This document shows positions 22,147-33,231 of a stretch of DNA of 64,000 bases, one piece after another (the first letter of the stretch is position 1; every line of letters begins with the position of its first letter). The position numbers and the translations under genes are program-made. Below the pieces are notes generated by a model that saw only the letters and a program-made list of their open reading frames with translations, made no database searches and had not been told where the DNA came from. The stretch is from Allodiplogaster sudhausi (taxonomy: Eukaryota; Nematoda; Chromadorea; Rhabditida; Diplogasteridae), in assembly GCA_945643635.1 (NCBI GenBank), contig CALZFC010000053.1:704501-768500 (forward strand), read 5' to 3'.

Positions 22147-24188
22147 ATGCTCACCCTTGCCTTCTTCATCGCTGCCCTACTTGTAGCCACCTCGGATGGA
22201 CTTCAGTGTAACGTCGGCCGTGTGCCTTACGGGCCGATCAAGTAAGTGTCGTCAACTTTTCACAGATATATGTACATCTCCTACTCATCTAGCGAATGGG
22301 GAACAAAATGGCATGATGCAAATACGCCTATCTTACATGCATAATATATGTATGTATGTACATACATACGTAGATATGCATGTAGGTATGTACATATGTA
22401 TGAAGACATACATTGGGCTATTTAAATTGACCGCGGGAAAGGCATTCAACAGTTATGTACATAGGAGCAATGTTTATATGTACATGTATATTGTGCCACT
22501 TTGAAGCCCCGTAAAGGAGAGGGATCAACGAAGAATTATACGAGATTTCAAATTTTCCTGCCGTTGTTCGCTCCCTCATTGGCTTGTATGCTATTTGAAC
22601 GCAGTTTGTGAGAAGCGCGAAATAGCGTGCGAAAAGGAGTGAGCGTCTATTCAAGGCAGTAAAGGCACGGAAATTGTAACTTATATTAATTATTTTTCGG
22701 TTGCCGTCTTTTTAATATTAGTGCGCGCATTGTTGTAGCACCCGAAACGTGCGTTCGCCATTGCCGCCTCTCCCGCCTCTCCCGCCACTCCCACAGCTGC
22801 CCCTCTTCGATCGAATGAAACAAGACATGCAGTCCTCCAACTCCTCCTCGGTCACATCGTCTTCCAGGTCATCACCAGTGATGTCATCACGACATCAGCC
22901 ATCGGTGACGTCATCGTCCTCCTCCTCCTCCTCCCGGCCTGAACAGGTGCTGACTCGTCTGCCCGTCATGACCGAGTGCGCCTCTCATGAGAAGTGTTGT
23001 GTCTTCATCAACGAGTTAGTCGTGGTTGTTGTTCTTGATTCAAAAGGCTATTTAAAAATTAATCTATGATTATTTACTTTACAATTCGATTGATTATCAC
23101 TTGTTTCCGTACAAATAATGCATTAAATTCTGAACTCGACTTCAATCTAATAATGAAAACTGGCGAATAAAATGTTACAACAAGGAAAAATGTTTCCTTT
23201 TACAGCGGTAACTTTGGCTACACGTGGGGCTGCTACAGCGCTTGTGGAAAGATTGGCTGTGGTCTGTTGCGTTTCTCTCTGTTTTGTTCGGTTTGGTAAA
23301 AAAAAAATTGAGAAAAAATATTTTGATAAAATTTACAAACGATTATTTCTTAAGTGATTTGTTTTCGGTCAAAAACTATTGTAAATCTTGTGCACGACAG
23401 ACGAATTTGATTTTGATAAGGAAAAGAAAGAACAGAAAAGGAGAGGTCAAGTCAGCACAGGTGATGACGAGATCTTTCCACCGCAGAGGTTTTGATCAGA
23501 TAACCCATCTGCCTACCTGCTCCAGACCTTCTCACGCTTTTGCATTAGCGTCACGTTTATAAAGCCGCTATTCTTATAGCATCCTATAATCGGTGCGTTT
23601 TCGCTAGTTCGTTGCCTTCTACCTCTCTGTGCATCTATGAAATAAATAGGGGGGGGGCACATGCTTATGTTAGTGAGGACTCTCGCTCTCTAACACTCGC
23701 TTTTCCCTCTCCCTCTTTATATTTCTGTCTCTTCCTTCTCTCTCATTCTAAACATTTCTATGTTTATCTCCCTCGGTCTGCGCATGCACTTCGATTTATT
23801 CATCGTCATTTCTTGCGAGCCTTGTCACTCTTAATCTGTATCCAACACCGTATCTGTTTTAGGGCCTTGTCATCTAGATACTCATGAATAAGTATACAGC
23901 CCGATTTAAATAAAGTAAAAAACATTTATCGAAGTTGTATAGTGGAAAAGAAAGCTAGCGCTTTACGATTAAGAACGAAGGTAAGTCTTCTATATAGTAT
24001 AAATTGAGTAAGCATAATTAATAATCAAATAATAAAATGAATATACATAGAAATAATTATTTCTCCAATTTTTTTCAGAGAGCAATGTCGAGGGAGGTCT
24101 TTGTGTGTGCGCGAGTGCTCATGACAAAAACTGCGCTCTTCCTGACTACGTCGAGAAAGCGGCGAGGGGAGGAGGAGGAGGGAGATGA
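22147..24188 (+). CDS. Secreted Cys-rich protein, Ly6/activin-receptor-like
   Basis: Four exons join in phase: 22147-22241, 22739-23014, 23206-23261 and 24079-24188 (TGA), giving 178 residues. The signal peptide is MLTLAFFIAALLVATSDG, followed by LQCNVGR. Exon 2 inserts a Pro/Leu run (PLPPLPPLPPLPQLP) and a long Ser-rich linker. Then comes a Cys cluster: ECASHEKCCVF, TWGCYSACGKIGC and GGLCVCASAHDKNCAL. The spacing resembles the nematode three-finger (Ly6/ET-module) secreted or GPI proteins, with the last CVCxxxxDxNC like the family's C-terminal end. No GPI signal is visible; the tail is Gly-rich. Exon 3 could instead read to a stop at 23,299, but the GTCTGT donor at 23,262 restores the Cys pattern in frame. 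Confidence 0.65.
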
Positions 24189-26010
24189 CGTCATCTTTGT
24201 AATAATATTTTTTTCATATGTAACTCATGTATATCATTTACATGATAAAACTACAACAAAACAACAACAAAAATTTGTATGCTGCATCAGCTCCGGACTT
24301 TCAAGGCGTTTATAGAAGTCATTGGCCGATTTAATAAGATACTAGTGCCTGACAAAGAGCATCCGATATGATAAGAGACTTTAAACGCCCGCCGTGCCTC
24401 TCATTGTTTGTGCAAGAGGAGCAAAGTCTGTAGAGAGTGTCTCACTCATGCCGCCACAACATTATTAACAAGTGATGTCTTATCCATTCAATTTTGAGTT
24501 CTCTTGTTGCACATTGGGCTTGTATCCTAATGTAAGGCTATGAAAAAGCTAAACGTTTTATGAAAAATGCATACAAGTGTCTTCTCCTTATCTAAACAGT
24601 CTGAAATTAAATTAGAATGATCAAAAATGATATTTGACTGAAAGATTGAATTAATAATACGGTTTAAATGAAAGAAGTTCGACATAAAAGTAGAAAACTT
24701 TACAACGCGTCATTAGGTTTTCATTTGGTAAAAAATAATCAAAGTGAGACATAGGAATCATACCTCCTGCTAATTCGAATGAGTCTGAAACAACAATAAT
24801 CAATGTTTGAAGTCTCTTCTGGCATACTCCGAAAGCGGACTAAGGAGTAAAGAACTTCTCCTGGATCCCATGTAATACAAGGCTAATTCCTCTGAGATGA
24901 AATATATGCAACTCAAATCATTCCTCATGGGCGACATTTCTACCTAGCAGTTATTTCTGCATAAGTAGTACCGTCACAAATCCCAATATACATCTCGCAG
25001 TATATTTAACTAATAAAGTTTCAAGTTGGCGTTTTATTCATGACGTACCTAATGGAGAAATTTATTCGACGACGCTACATTTCTTGCTTGAGTGGATTGG
25101 CATGCCACCAGAGGTGTAAACGGGCCGAAAATTTTTGGGCCCTTCGGGCCCAAAGTCTCGGCCGGAAATTTCCAGGCCCTGGAATTTTGGGCCCGGCCCG
25201 TATGCCCGTTTGAGCCCGATTTTCAAAAAAAAAATTCTCGGAAAAAAAGTCCAACGAGTTACAATGTGTTCGACTACGTCCTCTGGCCTCTTCTGCTCGT
25301 AGCACACGGATTTGTCCAGGCAATGAACGCACACACCTTCACTCCTCAATCAGTCTCTCTCTCTCACTCTCTTTATTTTCTCTATCTCTCTCTCTCTGTC
25401 ATTTCTGCTTCTTCCTGCTTTTTCCAGATAGTTTTACCCACCATTCACAACGCATGCTCTTCTCGAGAATGGAAACACCAAAATCCGTCTCTTTTATGAA
25501 CTGTTGATATTGATTTCATAATGCCCTTGCAAAACGCTTTGATCAACGCCTAGATTTCGTGTGTGACATTGCCATTTACGACTTCTTTTTATTCCACTTC
25601 ATTCCGTGAAATTTAATTCACTCAAAGGTGCTTTTCATAAAAGATTGATGCAAGAGCCTGGGCGAGAATGGCGCGAACACGGCAAGGAAGAGAAGGCACT
25701 AAATTAAAAAGATAAAACAGTCCTTGAGACTAGATTAAACTATGCATAGTAATAAAACTGAACCTTTTTTTAATAATTAATGTTCATGATAATAAGCTCT
25801 TTCGTAAGAAACGGACCGAAAAAAAGGAATAGAAATGAAAACGCGTAGCCGAAAAATGAAATATGTATATATGTATGTACCACTTGAGTGCCCCCAGTTT
25901 GCTTCTATCATTTGATGCTAAAAGAGGCACATATTCCATTTTACGGTACCTTCTTTTAGAGTAGAGCCGAAAAAATAGCAGAAAAAGAAATTATTATTGA
26001 GGACCTCATT
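24189..26010. other. Intergenic region
   Basis: AT-rich sequence. The only feature I can support is a GC-rich palindromic segment at 25,109-25,225. Frames of about 90-135 residues over 25,060-25,500 are driven by that segment and by CT repeats at 25,350-25,400. Confidence 0.4.
25109..25225. repeat. GC-rich self-complementary segment
   Basis: About 115 bp that begins GGTGTAAACGGGCCGAAAA and ends CCCGTTTGAGCCCG, packed with GGGCCC and GGCCGG palindromes. It stands out sharply in an AT-rich region and looks like an inserted dispersed repeat. Confidence 0.5.
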
Positions 26011-28532
26011 TTAAGCAGACGTGAGCTCGCTGATCTCGAGCCGTGGGAAGGTGCCGATGAGAGTGAGGAGAAGGCAGTCGAAATCCTTCCCCTGCACTCG
26101 CTGACCCTTCTCCTTCAAACCCTCCGTGATCAGCAGATGGTCGGGGCTTTCTCTTCAAAGTAATATATTTATTCACTTGTGGTTGGATGAACCTATGTTC
26201 ACATGGAAGAATAACTATTTGAATCCTTCACTTCAATTAAACCAGCTATCTAACAGTCAATATAGTTTACTTATATCTCTATTATCTATTAATTCAAAAC
26301 CTAGTATTAGTTATTATTGTATAATTATACTCCTGCTGCTTACAACATGATTAATTCTTAAGAACTGACAGTCCGTGCGCGAGGTTGGGAGAGACGGAGA
26401 CCCGACGGACATTCGGGAAGATTGATCCGAGAGTCGCCCACGTGTCCTGCGTGATGACGACTCCCTTCAGGGAGAGCGTCTCCACGGACGTGAATGGCTC
26501 CTCAACGAAAAACGACATCAATCGACTTTAAATGAGCAATATTAGCTCTTTATTGACAACAACACTTAACGACAAAATCCAACGTATTAAATCAAATTTA
26601 ATTTATTCAAATTGAACAATTATTAAATAATAACAATAATAATTGTCCCAATCTTTCCACTACTCGCTTGAAGAGAAAAAGACGACAAAATTACTCACAG
26701 CGAAGAGCTTCTGAAGTTGGCCGCCATTAAGGGTGTCGATGTCTCCCAAATCGACGTGACGGATCGCGGCGGGACTCATATGCTGCAGCACCTTTGACCA
26801 TGCAGCTTGCACACTCTGGAGAGTGTGGGCAGTGAGGGGGACGGAGGGAAGGAGGTGGCGAAGCACGGGGAGAGAAAGCACGGAGATCGAGCGGAACTGA
26901 CGGATCACCGGCTGCAAGCTTTTTGATAATAAATATACGTATTTTTTTAATTTAAAAAAATTGTTTTTATATGCATTACTTATATTAAATAATTTTTGAC
27001 AGATTCATAAAAAAGAGCTAAAAGCTTACCAAGATTTTAGTGAAAATTGAATTAGGTTTGCTAGTAAAAACGGTGAAATCATAAATGGATAACCTCATAG
27101 GCAGCGCGGCAAGAGAGGGCGAGTGAAGTGAGGTCAGGGAGGGAAAGGAAAGACGTGATGAGAGAGAGAACCAGCACCGGCAGAGAGAAGAGACCATCGG
27201 GGGAGGAGGGCGCGCGAGGCGAGGACGAGGAGGGCGCGCGAGGCGAGGAAGCCGCGGCCAGCGAGGGCGAGTCTGAGGGAACATTTGAAGCGTATAGTCA
27301 CGGGCACCAAAAAGAAGAGAAAAATTTAAACAAACAAAATGTTTATTTTTCCCGACGAATTGAAGGTCCAAAATGGGTATAATGGAGTCACGAAGAAAGA
27401 TCCCCAGACAAAAAGCCCCACATTATATGAATATATGTCTTGAGATATCCGCGGGCTAACCAGAAGCTGCTTGGTTGCTGGTGGCGCTGTCCTCCGTTGC
27501 AGATACGGCACTCTGCAGAAAGCAAATGGCTTAGTTTGAAACACAGAGGCAAAATAAGTTATTGAGGAAGAGAAGAAAAGAGAAGTACTTTTTTCTCTTC
27601 CTCATTAACTTTAAATCTCTCTGTTAGGAATATTTACGAACTTCACACTCCACGGAGACAGACTCGAAATCGAAGTTGACCGGGGCGAAGGACGGCCGAA
27701 TGGCCAGCCAGAGGTCGTTAGCCAACTGGAAGAGAAGAATGAGAAGAATGACCAGAGGCATTGGATCGAGGCGATCATTTATTTTCGCTCTTCACCAATT
27801 TCCTCAACCACCAGGAAATCCAAATCCATTTCAAGCTTCCTGTTACTTTCACAACCTTTGACCCCTCGGGCCCTCCGCAGAGATCAAGGTGCTCTTGGAG
27901 CAGCTTCAGCGACGCTTCGAGCTGTTCAATTTCCTTGAAGGGCGAATCGGCCATCTGCGAGAAGCGGCTGAGCAGAGAGGAGCAGAGGGGGGCCAGGAGA
28001 CGATGCTGAAATGAGGAAGATATTTAAACATTCATATATCTTTTCTATGAGATATGTAGTTATCTATTTATATATATATATATATTTTTATATGTTATTC
28101 ATTTTCCGTCTTCTTGTTTCCCACCTCCAACCCTCCCCCCATCTTTCTAGCTGTTCTGTCTGACAATGCGACGTGTGCATTTGTTGCAGTCCTTCTTCTG
28201 ATGCACGATCTCACTGCAAAGTCGATCCAGGACAGAGTGGTCGTTCTCGCCGTGGGCTGCCTTGAAGAGGCGCGCCAGCGGCGGCCAAAAATCGTGCTGA
28301 AGTGACGCTGATTTACATTTAAAAAGATTAAATTGACAATCAATTTAGTTTTTACTTGTATTTTTAAAGCAATTTTGATAATAAGAACTTGGTTCTCTTT
28401 TCTCACTGGGCGATTGTGGATGTCGTCGTGGAAGAAGTGCCAATGGAGCAAGCGGAAGAGTGCGTCGAGAGAGACGTTCAGGGTCGACAGCGGGTGCTTC
28501 TTCTCGTCGACCACTCGCAGAAAGGCCGTGAC
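26011..28532 (-). CDS. F-box protein with LRR-like tail (N-terminus not found)
   Basis: Nine minus-strand exons join in phase: 28407-28532, 28207-28296, 27856-28005, 27642-27725, 27461-27512, 27094-27272, 26699-26911, 26370-26500 and 26011-26152 (TAA), about 388 residues. The F-box is in exon 6: LPVLVLSLITSFLSLPDLTS then LALSCRAAYE. F-box proteins bind Skp1 and bring substrates to an SCF ubiquitin ligase. After it come leucine-rich segments (VETLSLKGVVIT, IFPNVRRVSV) typical of nematode F-box proteins. Before it lie about 150 residues of helical-looking sequence (LFRLLHWHFFHDD, LAPLCSSLLSRFSQM) and an Ala/Ser/Pro linker. F-boxes are usually near the N-terminus, so the upstream exons could belong to a separate gene, although every phase fits. 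The exon at 26,500 uses a GAG acceptor. Confidence 0.6.
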
Positions 28533-30114
28533 CTATATCAGATGATCCGGAGCAGTTCATGCAAAATGCACTGCTCCACTTTACATCCTTCTTTTTGTGT
28601 AGAAATAAATTTTTTTATTGCTATTATCTTAATGTGGGTGCACAATTTTTAATGATATGATAGAAAATATTCTTTGCGTTATTATGCCACTATGGGCATA
28701 ACGATGATGAACTGCATTCATCTCTAAAGATTGAGCTGATTTGCATATTAAAAGGTGAAACCGAATGAATTGTGATAAGTCGAAATGAGAAAGAGGAATC
28801 ATAAGACTCCGCATTACGAATGGCAACTAGTTTTCCTCTTTAGATGATGGTAAGTACATTCGTTTTCCGCACTTTTGCGAATGCTCTTAAGCAGAGCTTG
28901 AGAACATCAGTGAAATTAAGAACAAAGGATGAGCTCAGCTTATTTGTATGGATCTCTCCAATTCTTGCATATTTTTTCTTCTTAAACGGCTTTCTTCTCC
29001 TTCGGCTTCATCTTAAAAGACCTCGCCTGCCTCCTGCCTCGCTGGACACTTTCGGACTTTTCAGCCGCGCGATCATAAAAAAGGGCATTTCCCCGTTCAG
29101 TTGTCGTGTCGCATGTTTATTAATCCACCCAGGAAAAATTCTAATGCCTTCTTTACTCGAATATTATTTTACACGAATACATTCTTTTACTTCTACTGAA
29201 AATAATTTCTTTTTTATATGTGTATATAGAAAAACGTTGTATATACTTTATTTATAATGATTATTAATGAGCATACAAAATCGCAAGATCCAAAAGCATT
29301 TCATATGTCAATGACATTTCAGTGATCGCCCTCGTTTAAAGAGCCCAATCGTTTTCAAAGAATAGATTTCTTGCCATCTGCATATACTCTTCTCTCATGT
29401 GCAGCTCTATATTTATCGCTTTTTTCGCGTGTAACCAAACAAAAATTATGACAATCTGCTTCTTTGAGGTATACGCTAGAAAGCATAACTATGCATGTAC
29501 ATGGCGTGATTTGTAAGTACATCTGAAATTTAAGTATTCTCTCTTTTTCTCAATCTCACACCTCATAAACTGCCGTGCTAATTGCTATCTAGGGAGAATA
29601 CAGCTAATGATGTGAAAAACTCGGACCTGTTGATATTCAGAGAGAAGAGAGAAAGAGAGGGAGAGAGAGAAAGAGCGAGAGAGAGTGAGAAAGAGAAAAG
29701 CAAGAGAATGAGCAGCTTCAAGGCAGAGTGGAGAGGATGATTGCTAGAGAAACAGAGAACTCATTTCTCCATTCGCACTTCTATCCTGTACACATCTTCG
29801 GCTAGTCCTGCTGCTGCTAATTCTTCAAATTTAGCACCTCCGATAGCGGCCTCTACTCGTGCATACACATTCTGCTCTTTTTTGTTAGCTGTGTGATTCG
29901 TATTTGTGCTTGCCTACTTAATACATATGTAAATACAAAGAACTTTTGAATTTTTTTCTCCTGTTGATCGATACTAAGCAAACAATATCTCTTGTCAATT
30001 TTTTCTAGCTCTCTCTCTCTCTATTTGTTCGTTCATCTATCTCTTTTTCCCTTTCTCTCTTTCTCTCTCTTCTTCTCTCTGTCTCTCACAGTTTCAGAAC
30101 TTTCTAATCTGAGA
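28533..30114. other. Intergenic region
   Basis: Contains GA-rich simple sequence at 29,630-29,730 and CT-rich at 30,005-30,090. A 137-residue plus frame at 28,844-29,257 lacks a good start and splice context and I do not call it. The missing first exon of the F-box gene may lie at the left end. Confidence 0.4.
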
Positions 30115-30474
30115 ATGCCGCGCACCCGATCCAACTCGAAAGCCCTGAAGCCTTGCGTCCAGCTGAAGAGCAAGCCGAATCCGGCATTCAAGTTTCCATT
30201 CTCCGCGCGAACAGAGTTAGCCTTTTAATTATGTAATTTTATTTGTATTTAGTTACAGATAACGAAAGCTGCATTGAGCATAAGGAAAAAATGCACTAAA
30301 TATAAAAAACAACTAATCTATACGTTTTACCATTTCTTTTGAGGAAGAGGAGCCCTACGAACTCTTCCGATTCCACTCTTTGCGGACAACCGCCAGAGCT
30401 GATTGACTATCCAGTAAAGGAAGAAGACAGAGATAATATCTCGTTCAGGCAAGAGTTCTCCATTTCCTCGATCA

Positions 30475-30521
<47 letters not shown>

Positions 30522-32226
30522 ATTGCGCTCTTTCTCGATTGCGCTCTCTCTCTCTCTCTCTCTCTTTAAAAAGTATTTATCTCTTCGATCCATTTCTTCT
30601 TCAGGAAGCCAGAATTGGCGGCCAAAGACGGCAGCAAGAATGCCTCCAAGGATTCGTCCAGGCACTCGCGCCCGAAGCAATCCGTCCAAAAGGATTCCTC
30701 CTTGCATGCCATCATGTCGACGCCGGTGACCAACGCACGCGACGCGACCGCACGCGTTCGGGCGCTTAGAGACTTTCAGGTTTTGTTTTCTTTTCCCCTC
30801 TTCTTACAAACATCGATTGTTTCATTATCATCCGGCTAGCTCAGTTTATCTACTTAAAAAAAAGTTTTCTTACATGTACATGACCACTATAAAACGCACA
30901 TCTAGGCCTCGTCATTGGTGGGTCTCAAGAAGAGAGAAGCGGAGATCGGAAGGAATAGAAGAGAGACCGCGGAGGAGGAGGAGGAGAAAGGAGAAGCTAG
31001 GCAAGAGGCAGAAGTGGACAGCGACGAAGATGAAGATGGCCCGCCGCCTCTTCTGAGTAACGAAGGTGTGCGAAGCGGACATATGAAAAGGAGAGGGAGA
31101 GATAGAGTGCGAGAGAGAGAGAGAGGTGGAGTTGGAAAAGCCGTAGAACAGAGAGAGAGAGAGAGAGAGAGATAAAGAGAGAGAGAGAGGGAGAAATGGA
31201 ATGGAAATAAAGCATGATTTCTCTTTTCATCGTGTCATAGGCTCTCTTTTCTGTTTTTCTTCAAACACAATTTGCATTCCAACAATTCTCTAATTAATGA
31301 TCAATGAATCTCTAGACGTTATTTCTCTATAATACGAACAAAAATTCCCTAAATAGAATTTTCTTGTACAGGACCCGCCGCCGACCAGTCCTTGGTCCTT
31401 GATAATTGTGACGCTCCAAAGGAAACAACGTTAGTTGCTCTACAAACATATATCGATAAATAAGTGCTACATCACCTTTTTTGCTTAAAAAAACTTTGCA
31501 ACAGATGGCAAATAAAACCGTAAGAAAAACACGTACTGTGAATACATAATAAATGCAAGTTACCTTGCTTCTATTCAGGTTCCGGCATCCGCGTCCTTGC
31601 GACGTTTCGAATTCCTCGCCGTACTCGCACGTCGACACTCCACGGCCCGTCCGCATTGGCGGGCTCATTTTCCGTCCGATTAGCAGGCAGCATCTGTCAG
31701 CTAACTTCCTACTTCTTATCTTTTCCTCTCCTTCTCGCCCCCCCCTCTCTTTAAATAGATAGCATAAAATTAACAAAATGACAAATGTCATATTTTGTTG
31801 TAGAGTAATCGAGAAACTTCTTAAGGAATTCTCCGCCCGACAGCTTCCTGCAGTCATCGGCGATAAAGAAGCCGTCGAGCACAGAGCGAGCAGAGAAGAA
31901 GCTTCCGGTGAAGGTGCCCAAGGAGAGCGTCACGGCCAGCCGAATAAGGGCAGCCGGCGCAGCGGCACTGTAAGCACTTGGAGAAAGGGGGGGGGGGGGG
32001 GTTGACAAAGGAGGGAATGAAGCTAGGAAGGCCGATGGAGATGCTTCATTTCTTTTCTCTATACCATCATCTGGCTCATTTTGCTCTTTTCCTACTTTTT
32101 CAGTCTAGTTCTTACACACACCCTCTCTCTGTCTGGATGATTTTCTTTTCTTTGATGATGTCTTTTCAGAAGTTCAACACCTCCACCGCATCATCGCTTC
32201 ATTCCGAGCTCTTCTCTCCCCTCTAA
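30115..32226 (+). CDS. Highly charged, probably nuclear protein (unknown family)
   Basis: Exons: 30115-30215 (MPRTRSNSKALKPCVQLK), 30344-30413, 30605-30779 (SRHSRPKQSVQKDSS), 30906-31065 (a long Glu-rich run ending DSDEDEDGPPPLL), 31372-31429, 31579-31695 (TPRPVRIGGLIFRPISR), 31804-31969 and 32170-32226 (TAA). All junctions keep phase except between exons 2 and 3, which is one base out; an unseen mini-exon or other splice site is likely. Basic Ser/Lys-rich N-terminal exons and an acidic centre suggest a chromatin or nuclear protein, but I recognise no domain. The 30,480-30,565 intron is pure CT repeat. Confidence 0.55.
30480..30565. repeat. CT microsatellite in intron
   Basis: (CT)n in two blocks separated by two copies of GATTGCGCTCTTTCTC-like sequence. 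It lies between exons 2 and 3 of the charged-protein gene. Confidence 0.9.
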
Positions 32227-32382
32227 GAGCTACAATGAGGTTCATTGTTGTTTTTTTGAGGCAGTGAAACATTGTTTACTCTTTCTAAAATTTTTTTAAA
32301 TCGATCAATAATTTGTTTGCCTTTTATGAAATTTGAGCTTTTTATGAAACAGTAACCTTTGAATGTTTTTTGAAGTCAACAG

Positions 32383-33139
32383 GCTTGTCTGCGTCCACCA
32401 ATGTGCCGAGTGCACCTGAATCAGCGGAGCTGCTAGAGGAAGATGAATTGGTCGAGAGCCGCGACGCTTCTGGCGAGACCGCGGCGCATCCTGACGTTAG
32501 CCCGTCACTTTCTCCGAATTCTTCAAAAAAGCCGGCCAAAGTCTTTCGTGAGCAGCCTCCCAAGCGTGGAAGACGTCCGCGTGCCGAGGCGATGTAAGCT
32601 ATTTTCATTTCCTTTTTTTTTTAAATTTTTTAAAGCTTTAGTTTATACATACATGAATATACATATATGTATTTTATAACAGTTTCTGTTAAAAAACATT
32701 TACAAAACTAAAAGTATTATTCGACAGAAACGTCGAGAACCGCGAGGCGTCTCGCGAGGCCGCGACGCGTGCTGACCCTAAGACCGTCTTACATTCGCAG
32801 CCAACGATCAGTGGACGACGCGGCGAAGCGCTGTAAGTCCGATTTTAAAAAAAACTCTTTTAGGCACATTTTTTTTGTTCTAAATTTCAACGTTCAGTTT
32901 TCAGCTCTCAATTTTTTAATGGTAAAGTTGTTTAGAAAAATTACATGGTAAATGTTTTTCAGCTGGAAAGTAAAACGCCTGAGCACACCTCTAGCGACGC
33001 TGAACGTTAGCTCTCTCTCTCTCCCTTTCTCTATCTCTATCAAGGTCTTTCTTTAGTCTTTTTCCTTCTTATGTATGTATCTATTTCTCTCTCTCCATCT
33101 CTTTATCTTTGTTTATCTCCTCACTGTGCTCTCGCTCCA

Positions 33140-33171
<32 letters not shown>

Positions 33172-33199
33172 GCTCATAATCTGCCTTCTTCATCAATCC

Positions 33200-33231
<32 letters not shown>

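Noticed and set aside
25062..25499. Frames of 85-135 residues on both strands
   Set aside because: Generated by the GC-rich palindromic patch and adjacent CT repeat.
28844..29257. 137-residue plus-strand frame
   Set aside because: The frame starts near a donor-like ATGATG-GTAAGT, is AT-rich towards its end, and matches nothing else in the window.
31751..32008. Minus-strand 85-residue hydrophobic frame
   Set aside because: It looks protein-like, but the plus strand joins in phase with exons on both sides, so I preferred the plus-strand exon. Some doubt remains.
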